A DNA stretch of 64,000 bases, taken from assembly GCF_009915685.1 (NCBI RefSeq), contig NZ_JAABLP010000001.1. One strand, given 5' to 3'. The notes below the pieces were generated by a model. It searched no databases and was not told where the DNA came from. It saw only the letters and a program-made list of their open reading frames with translations. Position numbers and translations under genes: made by a program. This document shows positions 52,005 through 58,960 of the stretch, one piece after another; the first letter of the stretch is position 1, and each line of letters begins with the position of its first letter. The DNA comes from Pannonibacter tanglangensis. Its GTDB lineage: Bacteria; Pseudomonadota; Alphaproteobacteria; Rhizobiales; Stappiaceae.

Positions 52005-52039
52005 ACATGGCAGCCTCGGCGCGCTCATGCCCCCCGCCC

Positions 52040-52070
52040 CCTCTCCCCCCTTGAGGGGGCAGAGGGGGGT
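52040..52070. repeat. Palindromic intergenic repeat, copy 2 (short form)
   Basis: CCTCTCCCCCC-TTGA-GGGGGCAGAGGGGGGT; arms pair over about 13 bp with one mismatch. It has the same orientation and flanks as copy 1 at 48391-48440 but without the central TGTCTGC hairpin. It lies about 60 bases beyond the large terminase stop, in the gap before the portal gene. Confidence 0.75.
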
Positions 52071-52127
52071 AAGCAGCCTCTCGGGAAAACCGAAGCACGG
52101 ATCGATGCCGCTATGCCGCCCCCCCCC

Positions 52128-53483
52128 TCACAGCCGCCTCAGCCGCGGTGTCCCCCGTTCGGACAACAACAGCTCGCTCAGGGCCCAGACGAGCGCGTCC
52201 AGCCGGTCGGGCGAGCGGCCCGAGGTGAGCCCGCCCGGTCCGAAATCCGCCATCTCGTCCTCCAGCGCCGGCATGGCTCCGACGTGGCGCACCCGGCCCT
52301 GCTCGTAGATCAGCGCAATCGGTTCGGCCCGGGCATACTTGCCCCGGCTCGCCCGCACGCTCTTCACCGGCACCGCCGGATCGGCGGCGGCAATCACCTC
52401 GCGCACCATGTCGCCGCCCTGATTGACCTCGGCGACCAGACAGTCCGCCTGATAGTGCCGCCACAGCGCCACCGCCCGCCCGGCCCAGTCGGCCGGCCGC
52501 GCCCGGGCCAGACTGTGATCGGCGAGCACATAGGCAATCCCGTCCTCACCGAGCCCCGCCACCACCAGGCCGCAGGCATCGGAGCGTTTCGTGGCCGTGG
52601 CCGGCGGATCAATGGCAATGACGATCCGCACCAGATGATCCGGCGCGGCGGCGATCCGGCAGGCGTCTAGGTCACCGCGTTGCCACAGGGCATCGGGCCG
52701 GTCCTCGATCAGCTCGCCGTCCAGTTCCTGCCGCCCCAGCCGCGTTCCGGCGTAGCGCGCCACCACCCGCTCCAGAAAACCCGGTGCCAGAAACAGCGCG
52801 TTGGCCCGGGTTGCGGCCCGGGTCAGCGTGGTGCCGGGCATGTCGATGAGGCGTTTCAGCAGCGGCACCGCGCGGGGGGTCGTCGTCACCAGCTGGCGCG
52901 GCCGCTCGCCCAGTCTCAGGCCAAACTGCAACATGTCGAAGGTCTCCTCGCCATTGCGCCACTTGGCCAGCTCGTCGGCCCAGGCGATGTCGAACTGCGG
53001 CCCGCGCAAGGCCTCCGGGTCTTCCGACGAAAAGGCCTGCGCCACCGCGCCGGTGCGCCATTCCAGCCGCCGCCGGCTCGGGTTCCACTGCGGCCGCTCG
53101 GCTTTGGGATGCACCGAGAGGATGCCCGACACCCCTTCGATCATCACCTCGCGCACATCCTGATAGGTCTCGCCAACCAGCGCGATGCGCCCCGCCGGTC
53201 CCGCCTCGCCGGTCCAGCCATGGCCGAGCGCGCGGGCGCGGATCCATTCTGCCCCGGCCCGGGTCTTGCCCGCGCCGCGTCCGCCCATCATCAGCCACAC
53301 CGCCCAGTCGCCGCCGGGGGGCAACTGATGCTCATGGGCGAAGGTCGGCCAGTCCTTCAGCAGGAACGCCATCTCGCTCCGGCTCAGCCGGTCCAGCGCC
53401 TCCTCCATCCGCCCCGCCTGCCCAAAGGCCAGCAAGGCGGCGCGCAAGCTCCGCGCGCAGGCTGTCGGGGTCAGGTCCGTCAT
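52128..53483 (-). CDS. GTA large terminase subunit (g2)
   Basis: The 451-residue protein has Walker A GGRGAGKT (67-74), Walker B FDIAWADE (D170, E171) and a C-terminal RNase H-like nuclease domain with acidic residues (D292 in IAIDPPAT; SPDRLDALVWAL near the end). It is the ATP-driven motor that fills heads with host DNA and cuts at headful. GAGGAG lies four bases before the ATG at 53483, supporting this start despite a 152-base overlap with the upstream gene. Confidence 0.95.
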   Translation of the reverse strand: MTDLTPTACARSLRAALLAFGQAGRMEEALDRLSRSEMAFLLKDWPTFAHEHQLPPGGDWAVWLMMGGRGAGKTRAGAEWIRARALGHGWTGEAGPAGRIALVGETYQDVREVMIEGVSGILSVHPKAERPQWNPSRRRLEWRTGAVAQAFSSEDPEALRGPQFDIAWADELAKWRNGEETFDMLQFGLRLGERPRQLVTTTPRAVPLLKRLIDMPGTTLTRAATRANALFLAPGFLERVVARYAGTRLGRQELDGELIEDRPDALWQRGDLDACRIAAAPDHLVRIVIAIDPPATATKRSDACGLVVAGLGEDGIAYVLADHSLARARPADWAGRAVALWRHYQADCLVAEVNQGGDMVREVIAAADPAVPVKSVRASRGKYARAEPIALIYEQGRVRHVGAMPALEDEMADFGPGGLTSGRSPDRLDALVWALSELLLSERGTPRLRRL

Positions 53484-53973
53484 CCGTCTCCTCGCTGCGG
53501 CTCTTCTGCAGGTCCATGAGCGTGTCGAGCGTGCGGGCGAGGCTTGCCAGCGTCCTTGCGCCCTGGTCCATGTCGGAGAGCTTGCCCCCCTCCCCGGTCT
53601 CGCCCGCCATCAGCCGGCCCAGCCGGTCTTCGAGCCGCGCCACCTGGGTCTCGAACGCCCGGTAGAGCCGATTGATCATCCGCGCCTGCTCGTCGGGCTC
53701 AGCGGCGGCAAAGCCCTCCAGCGCCTCGCCCCGCCGCATCCAGCCCTCCTGCCGGATGCGGTAGCAGAGCCGCTTGGCCGTCACCTGAAGCCTTGCGGCA
53801 ATCGTCGTCTGCGACAGGTCCGTCTCCTCGTAGAGCCGCCGCGCCTCGCGCCAGACCTGCGCCGGATCACTGCTGGCCCCCTTCACCGGACGGCCTGCCG
53901 CTTGTGCCCGGCGGCCGCGCCCGCGCGGCTGTCGACCGGGCAAGACGTCCTCGTTCCCGGCAGTGTCCTGCAT
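53332..53973 (-). CDS. Small-terminase-like HTH protein, first GTA gene (g1 type)
   Basis: The 213-residue protein has an N-terminal basic tail, an HTH (ARRLYEETDLSQTTIAARLQVTAKRLCYRIRQEGW) and a helical middle (MINRLYRAFETQVARLEDRLGRLM; GARTLASLARTLDTLMDLQKS). Position and composition fit the GTA small terminase. The last 50 residues overlap the large terminase gene in another frame and are Gly/Ala/Arg-rich, so they may be tolerated tail rather than domain. A GGGAG lies about 10 bases before the ATG. Confidence 0.85.
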   Translation of the reverse strand: MQDTAGNEDVLPGRQPRGRGRRAQAAGRPVKGASSDPAQVWREARRLYEETDLSQTTIAARLQVTAKRLCYRIRQEGWMRRGEALEGFAAAEPDEQARMINRLYRAFETQVARLEDRLGRLMAGETGEGGKLSDMDQGARTLASLARTLDTLMDLQKSRSEETDDGPDPDSLRAELARRLAGLWAGGADGGGAGPAEPERDGVPAEGLADLRP

Positions 53974-54208
53974 GGCCGCGTGCTCCCTCGTGCATGTGCA
54001 AGGTCAGGTGTTCCCGGTCCTCCCGTCCGCCGGGACGGGCGCCGCCGCGCCGCAGACCGGCGGCCAGTTGGCTGCGATCTGGCTGCGATCTGGCGAAACG
54101 GGGCGGCAGGACCGAAAAACTTGTGCCCGGGCATGGCCGGGCAGCGCATTGTCGGGAGGCGCGTCCTGCCGCATCCGGCGTCAGCCGCACCTCTTCGATC
54201 TTGCAGAA

Positions 54209-54237
54209 ACACTACCCGACCAGCGTTCGGATGTCAA
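54209..54237 (-). promoter_or_regulatory. Candidate sigma70 promoter of the GTA cluster
   Basis: On the minus strand TTGACA (54237-54232) is followed after exactly 17 bases by TAGTGT (54214-54209). The -35 is perfect and the -10 is weak (3 of 6), as expected for an activated promoter. It would give a leader of about 230 bases before the small terminase gene. The AGGAA-N4-TTCCT dyad touches its upstream edge. Confidence 0.5.
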
Positions 54238-54250
54238 GGAATTATTTCCT
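54237..54250. promoter_or_regulatory. AGGAA-N4-TTCCT dyad at the -35 box of the GTA promoter
   Basis: AGGAATTATTTCCT directly abuts the TTGACA box. On the minus strand the sequence TAGGAAATAATTCCT precedes the promoter. This places a dimer-binding site at -35 to -50, typical of a class II activator. A near-identical copy precedes the connector gene at 48337-48350. Confidence 0.55.
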
Positions 54251-54341
54251 AACTCTTTCCAGCCCGGAACGACCCCGGCCCTCCGCCTCGCGGGCCGAGG
54301 CCGCGGCCGGAGCCGGATCCCGGCTCCGGCGGTCGGTTCCA

Positions 54342-55826
54342 TCAGCACAGCTTGCGGGATGCGGCCCGGGCCTTCAGCGTCGCCCGCTCGATCGAGGCGG
54401 TGGCGCGCGAGATGCCACCGATGCTGTCGGTGATGGCCTGCACCCCGCTGGAGGCCTGATGCATGTTGCCGGAGATGTCCCGGGTCACGCTCGCCTGGCG
54501 GGTCACCGCATCGGAGATCGAGGCGGAAATGTCGCCGATGCGGCGGATGATCTCGATGATCGAGGTGATGGCCCGTTCCGCACTGCCGGTCGAGGCCTGG
54601 ATGGAGCCGACCTGCCCGGTGATGTCCTCGGTTGCCCGGGACGTCTGGCTCGCCAGATCCTTCACTTCGGCGGCCACCACGGCAAAGCCGCGACCGGCCT
54701 CTCCGGCGCGCGCGGCCTCGATCGTGGCGTTGAGCGCCAGAAGGTTTGTCTGGTTGGCAATGCTCTCGATCAGTTCCAGCACCTCGCCGATGCGCTGCGA
54801 ATCCTGGCTCAGCTGTGCCATGATCCGGCTCGACTGGTCCGCCTCGGTCACCGCCATCTTGGCCACGTCGAGCGCCGTTGCGACCTGGCGGCTGATCTCG
54901 GCGATCGAGGCGACCAGCTCCTCGGCGGCGGTGGCCACCATCTGCACGCTGGCGGAGGTCCGGGCAGAGGCGGCGGAGACCTCGGCGGCCTGTGCGCTCG
55001 TGCTGGTGATCTCCGTTTCCACCAGCGCGAGATCCGCGTCAATCTCATGCTGGATGTGTTCGCGCTGCTGGCGCATCCGCACCTGCTCGGTGGCGTCAGT
55101 TGCAAACTTGACGACGCGGCTCAGCCGTCCGTTGGCGTCGAAGATCGGGTTGTAGGTGGCCTGGATCCAGACGTCGTGGCCGTTCTTGCCGATCCGGTGG
55201 AACTCGCCGCCCTGGAACTGCCCGGCGCGCAGATCCTCCCAGAAACGCCGGTAGGCGGGGCTGGCGCGCTCGGCCGGGTCGACGAAGATGCTGTGGTGCC
55301 GGCCGCGGATCTCCTCGATCCGGTAGCCCATGGTGGCCAGGAAATTCTCGTTGGCGTCGACGATCGTCCCGTCCAGCTCGAATTCGATGACCGCATTCGA
55401 GCGGTTGATCGCGTCGAGCTTGCTCTGGATTTCCGCGGCGCGCTGGCGCTCCTCGGTGATCACCGAGGCGATCTTGATCACCCGCGTCACCTTGCCGTCG
55501 CGGCGCAGGACCGGATTGTAGCTCGCCTGGATCCAGACATCGACACCGCCCTTTGTCTTCCGGCAGAAGGAGCCGGACTTGTAGGCGCCGCCCGCCAGCT
55601 CGCGCCAGAAGCTGCGGTAGCTCTCGCTCTCGGCCTCCTCCTTGCGCATGAACATCGAATGGTGGCGACCGACGATCTCGCCGGCCGTGTAGCCGACGGC
55701 GGACAGGAAATTGGAGTTTGCCCGCACGACCGTGCCGTCCGGCTTGAATTCGATGATGGCCTGGGATCGGCTGAAGGCTGCCAGAACCTCCGCCTGGTCG
55801 ATGCCGAATAGGGTTCGTATGCGCAT
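54342..55826 (-). CDS. Soluble chemotaxis receptor with two PAS domains
   Basis: The 494-residue protein lacks membrane segments. Two PAS domains (about 10-125 and 132-248) are clear repeats of each other (FKPDGTVVRANSNFLSAVGYTAGEIVGRHHSMF; FELDGTIVDANENFLATMGYRIEEIRGRHHSIF). The signalling domain carries the hairpin EVLELIESIANQTNLLALNATIEAARAGEAGRGFAVVAAEV. This Aer2/McpS-like type senses internal redox or small ligands; the PAS DGxxxxAN pattern is common in haem-free and haem-binding forms, so the cofactor is unknown. No adjacent che genes. It lies directly upstream of the GTA cluster on the same strand. Confidence 0.94.
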   Translation of the reverse strand: MRIRTLFGIDQAEVLAAFSRSQAIIEFKPDGTVVRANSNFLSAVGYTAGEIVGRHHSMFMRKEEAESESYRSFWRELAGGAYKSGSFCRKTKGGVDVWIQASYNPVLRRDGKVTRVIKIASVITEERQRAAEIQSKLDAINRSNAVIEFELDGTIVDANENFLATMGYRIEEIRGRHHSIFVDPAERASPAYRRFWEDLRAGQFQGGEFHRIGKNGHDVWIQATYNPIFDANGRLSRVVKFATDATEQVRMRQQREHIQHEIDADLALVETEITSTSAQAAEVSAASARTSASVQMVATAAEELVASIAEISRQVATALDVAKMAVTEADQSSRIMAQLSQDSQRIGEVLELIESIANQTNLLALNATIEAARAGEAGRGFAVVAAEVKDLASQTSRATEDITGQVGSIQASTGSAERAITSIIEIIRRIGDISASISDAVTRQASVTRDISGNMHQASSGVQAITDSIGGISRATASIERATLKARAASRKLC

Positions 55827-56359
55827 GGGGAGGCCTGACGTCTGATTTCGTAGTCTGAGGCGGAGTCTGCGTCATCGCAGTTGCTGGAAGGTTAAACAAC
55901 GAACACACCGTCGCAACAACTGCCCGGAACAGATCGAAAAATCTTATGACAAGACCGGAAACCGATAAATTATCACAAGATCAAACGACATTACCTCATC
56001 AATATTGAAGTACATTTCAAAATTGACATCGCAACTTTGTAAATCTGATCACATCATGTTGCCGCAAAGACTGACAAGAGCCAGAGCGAGCCGGCAGAAA
56101 AGCAACGAACTGTCCGCACGACCCGACCGGAGCCTTGCGGACAAAAATAGAGCGGCTGCTGAGGCGTCAACATGACTTTACAAATTTTCGTCACTTTGAA
56201 CGATCAGATCTTCAAAAAGACACCGCAAATTTTACAAAGACGAATATCACAGGATGCAAGATAAGTGACCCTACATCCTGGGCGATCCTGCCGGCGCTGA
56301 TCCGTGCAGGCCGGCGCGGCGTAACACGCAGCAGAGTTTCATCTTGCAGGAGTTCCCGC
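55827..56359. other. AT-rich 533-base intergenic region with repeated TTTACAAA-like words
   Basis: The stretch 55930-56270 is far more AT-rich than the rest of the window. ACTTTGTAAATC (near 56033), CTTTACAAATT (near 56174) and ATTTTACAAAG (near 56232) share TTTACAAA in either orientation. An open frame from 56135 exists but lacks a ribosome site and protein-like composition. The region must hold the promoters of the receptor gene and the DUF3833 gene; the AT-richness may reflect silencing-protein binding or foreign origin. Confidence 0.4.
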
Positions 56360-56905
56360 ATGTCCCGGCTTCGCCGCCCGTCCGGCCTGATGCTGCCGCC
56401 GTTCCTGTTTGCGCTTGCCGCGGCGCTGATCCTCCTCCTTGTCGCGCCCGTGCGCGCCGCCCAGCCGCTGGTGCTGGAGGAATTCTTCCGCGGACGCACC
56501 GTGGCCGAGGGCGTGTTCGAGAGCCGGATTGCCGGTGTCCGGCGCGAGTTCAAGGTCTATCTGCACGGGACCTGGGATCCGAAGACCTTCACGCTGCGCC
56601 TGCGCGAGGATTTCGTCTATGCCGATGGCGAGAAGGACACCAAGGTCTGGTTCTTCCAGAAGGTCGGCGACCGCCGCTACATCGGCACCCGGTCGGATGT
56701 CCTCGCCCCCACCCATGTGACGCCCGAGGGCAACAGCCTGGTGTTCAGCTACGCCGCCGAGGTTCCGGTCGGCGATGACACCATCGCGCTGCGCTTCAAC
56801 GACACGCTGACCCCGATCGACGCCCGGACGGTCCGCAACACCGCCAATGTGGTCAAGTACGGCATCACCGTCGGCACCGTCGAGCTGATCTTCACCCGGC
56901 CCTGA
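56360..56905 (+). CDS. DUF3833 family exported protein
   Basis: The 181-residue protein starts with a signal peptide (about 10-33, LPPFLFALAAALILLLVAPVRAAQP) without lipobox cysteine, whereas many DUF3833 members are lipoproteins. The mature part has LVLEEFFRGRTVAEGVFESRIAGVRREFKVYLHGTWDPKTFTLRLREDFVYADGEKDTKVW, the family pattern. Function unknown; likely periplasmic. AGGAG lies 8 bases before the ATG. Confidence 0.85.
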   Translation: MSRLRRPSGLMLPPFLFALAAALILLLVAPVRAAQPLVLEEFFRGRTVAEGVFESRIAGVRREFKVYLHGTWDPKTFTLRLREDFVYADGEKDTKVWFFQKVGDRRYIGTRSDVLAPTHVTPEGNSLVFSYAAEVPVGDDTIALRFNDTLTPIDARTVRNTANVVKYGITVGTVELIFTRP

Positions 56906-57016
56906 CGCCGGTTCTCGCTTGGGGCCCTCACGTCGGCCCCTCATGCCGGGAATGGCCGCGCCGGTCCTGTGGCGCGCCCGCCTGTGCGCTTCCCCCTCCT
57001 CCCGAGGCGGACCGCA

Positions 57017-57042
57017 AGCGGCAGGGCATCCGCCCTGCCGCT
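57017..57042 (+). terminator. 11-bp hairpin after the DUF3833 gene
   Basis: AGCGGCAGGGC (57017-57027), loop ATCC, GCCCTGCCGCT (57032-57042): perfect 11-bp stem. It is about 110 bases beyond the stop. It lacks a T-run, which is frequent in high-GC genomes. Confidence 0.55.
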
Positions 57043-57096
57043 CCGACCGGGAGGCTCCGGTCGCCGAGGTCCGGCCCCACGCCCGGCCCGATCACT

Positions 57097-57113
57097 GTTC
57101 ACCCGGAGTGAAC
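57097..57113 (+). promoter_or_regulatory. Operator-like dyad upstream of the MhqO/MhqD pair
   Basis: GTTCAC-CCGGA-GTGAAC is a perfect 6-5-6 dyad followed directly by TTGAAG, a possible -35 box. It lies 104 bases before the dioxygenase start. MhqO/MhqD-type genes in bacilli are controlled by MarR-type repressors that sense quinones and bind such dyads; the regulator here is unknown. Confidence 0.5.
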
Positions 57114-57216
57114 TTGAAGTCCAATCCTCGCGGAATTTTCGCCGGCCGCGGAACACCCTACCTTCCGGTCATCGCCAGCGCCCCCACGCCGGGGGCGCAG
57201 AACCGGGAGACTTCCC

Positions 57217-58149
57217 ATGCTGAACCAGATCCGCGGGCTGCATCACGTCACCTCGATTGCCGGGGACGCAGCCGTGAACAATGCCTTCTTCACCCGCACG
57301 CTCGGCCTGCGCCGTGTCAAGAAGACGGTCAACTTCGACGCACCCGACGTCTATCACCTCTACTATGGCGACGAGACCGGCTCGCCCGGCACCGTCATGA
57401 CCTATTTCCCCTTCCCCGGCGCGCGCGGCGGCCGTCCGGGCACGGGCGAGGTCGGAACCACCGTCTTTGCCGTGCCGCGCGATGCCATCGGCTACTGGAA
57501 GGAGCGGCTGGGGCGTCTCGGCGTCGACGGGCTGGCCGAGGACACGCTGCTCGGCCAGAAGCGCCTGCATCTTGCCGGTCCCGACGGCGACGGCTTTGCC
57601 CTTGTCGAGGTCGAGGATGACGCGCGCCAGCCGTGGACCCGCAGCGACGTGCCCGCCGACGTGGCGATCCGGGGCTTCCACTCGACCGCCCTGCGGCTGC
57701 GCGACGGCGGGGCAACGGGCGAGCTGCTGCGCTTCATGGGCTACGAGGCCAGCGAGACGGCGGAGGGACTGACGCGCTACCGCATTCCCGGCGGCAATGG
57801 TGCCCATGTGATCGACGTCGAGGTGATGCCCAACATCGCCCATGGCGTGCAGGGGGCCGGCTCGGTGCATCACGTCGCCTTCGCGGTCGAGAACCGGGCG
57901 GCCCAGCTCGAGGTCCGCAAGGCGTTGATGGACACGGGCTTCCAGGTCACGCCGGTGATCGACCGGGACTACTTCTATGCGATCTATTTCCGCACCCCGG
58001 GCGGGGTGCTGTTCGAGATCGCGACGAACGAACCGGGCTTCTCCCGGGACGAGGACACGGCTCATCTTGGCGAGGCGCTGCGGCTGCCGGCCCAGCACGC
58101 GCATCTGCGGCCCTACCTGGAGGCCCATCTCCAGAAGCTGGAGGGCTGA
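57217..58149 (+). CDS. Ring-cleaving dioxygenase of the MhqO type (VOC family)
   Basis: This 310-residue protein has two VOC modules. Likely metal ligands are H9 or H10 (GLHHVT), H218 or H219 (SVHHVAF) and E267 (GVLFEIATNEPGF), as in Fe(II) extradiol-type enzymes. The pattern YHLYYGDETGSPGTVMTYFPF is typical of the MhqO/LinE-like group, which opens hydroquinone-type rings and detoxifies quinones. It precedes an esterase gene by 3 bases, the same pairing as mhqO-mhqD. Confidence 0.9.
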   Translation: MLNQIRGLHHVTSIAGDAAVNNAFFTRTLGLRRVKKTVNFDAPDVYHLYYGDETGSPGTVMTYFPFPGARGGRPGTGEVGTTVFAVPRDAIGYWKERLGRLGVDGLAEDTLLGQKRLHLAGPDGDGFALVEVEDDARQPWTRSDVPADVAIRGFHSTALRLRDGGATGELLRFMGYEASETAEGLTRYRIPGGNGAHVIDVEVMPNIAHGVQGAGSVHHVAFAVENRAAQLEVRKALMDTGFQVTPVIDRDYFYAIYFRTPGGVLFEIATNEPGFSRDEDTAHLGEALRLPAQHAHLRPYLEAHLQKLEG

Positions 58150-58152
58150 TCC

Positions 58153-58773
58153 ATGAGCCTGTCCGCCTACCATCACCACCTGCGCCGGGCCGAAGGGCCC
58201 GGTGCTGCCCCGCTCGTCCTGGCCCTGCACGGCACTGGCGGCGACGAGAGCCAGTTTGCGGGCCTTGCGGCCGCGCTGGCCCCGCAGGCGCATGTCCTGT
58301 CCCCGCGCGGGGATGTGTCGGAACACGGGGCCTTGCGCTTTTTCCGGCGCACCGGCGAAGGCATCTACGACATGGAGGATCTGGCACTGCGCACGGCGCA
58401 GATGGCCGGCTGGATCGAGACCTGGACGGCCGAGCTGGGCGCTTCCCGCGTCCTTGCCTTCGGCTACTCCAACGGGGCCAACATCCTGGCCAGCGTCGCG
58501 TTCCAGCGGCCGGAGCTGTTTGCGGGCATCGCGCTGCTGCATCCGCTGATCCCCTTCGAGCCCGCAGCCCGGCCGGGCCTGTCCGGCCTGCCCGTGCTGG
58601 TGACGGCGGGGCGGCGCGATCCGATCTGCCCGGCGCCGCTCAGCCAGCGCCTGTCGGACTGGTTTTCCGCCCAGGGAGCCGAGGTGACGCTCGACTGGCA
58701 CGACGGCGGCCACGAGCTGCGCCAGCAGGAGGTGGATGCGCTGGCCCGGTTCGCCGGCCGGGTGCTTGCCTGA
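58153..58773 (+). CDS. Alpha/beta hydrolase, MhqD-like carboxylesterase
   Basis: The 206-residue protein is a small phospholipase/carboxylesterase-type hydrolase: oxyanion region LALHGTGGDESQF, nucleophile S106 in GYSNGA, D156 in GRRDPICP and H187 in GGHEL. It is probably cotranscribed with the dioxygenase. The pair may process quinone-derived or lactone products. Substrate inferred from context only. Confidence 0.9.
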   Translation: MSLSAYHHHLRRAEGPGAAPLVLALHGTGGDESQFAGLAAALAPQAHVLSPRGDVSEHGALRFFRRTGEGIYDMEDLALRTAQMAGWIETWTAELGASRVLAFGYSNGANILASVAFQRPELFAGIALLHPLIPFEPAARPGLSGLPVLVTAGRRDPICPAPLSQRLSDWFSAQGAEVTLDWHDGGHELRQQEVDALARFAGRVLA

Positions 58774-58886
58774 TCCGGCGGTCCGCAGGGTCCGTCCGGG
58801 CGGACTGACTGGCTGACTGATGGGCGTGCCGGCCGACGGGCGGGCGTCCCGCCCAGGCCGGCCGTCTCTCGCCAGCGCCAGAGTCA

Positions 58887-58919
58887 CAAGGCCCCGGACC
58901 ATGTTGGTCCGGGGCCTTG
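58887..58919. terminator. 15-bp perfect hairpin between convergent genes
   Basis: CAAGGCCCCGGACCA (58887-58901), loop TGT, TGGTCCGGGGCCTTG (58905-58919). The two arms are exact complements. It lies between the hydrolase (plus) and the chemotaxis receptor (minus), so it can terminate both transcripts. The strongest simple hairpin noticed in the window. Confidence 0.8.
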
Positions 58920-58960
58920 GTCGTGGTGATGGGGCTTGGGCCTGCGGGAGCGGTCCGTTT

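Larger units (their letters stand above)
53974..54341. other. 368-base region between chemotaxis receptor and GTA cluster
   Basis: The part from 54190 to 54260 is AT-rich and holds the candidate GTA promoter and dyad. The remaining 220 bases before the first GTA gene are GC-rich leader with no convincing gene. No terminator for the receptor gene is obvious. Confidence 0.4.
56906..57216. other. 311-base intergenic region before the MhqO-like gene
   Basis: It contains the hairpin at 57017-57042 and the dyad at 57097-57113, both listed separately. GC-rich otherwise, with no gene. Confidence 0.4.

Noticed and set aside
37178..53973. Active temperate prophage
   Set aside because: No integrase, excisionase, repressor, replication genes or attachment-site repeats occur on either side, and the gene order is that of GTAs.
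54342..55826. Chemotaxis receptor as part of the GTA operon
   Set aside because: It is on the same strand, but a 368-base gap with a separate promoter follows, and such receptors are not GTA components.
56135..56359. N-terminal extension of the DUF3833 gene into the AT-rich region
   Set aside because: The signal peptide and a good ribosome site mark the start at 56360; the upstream codons have no signal or domain.
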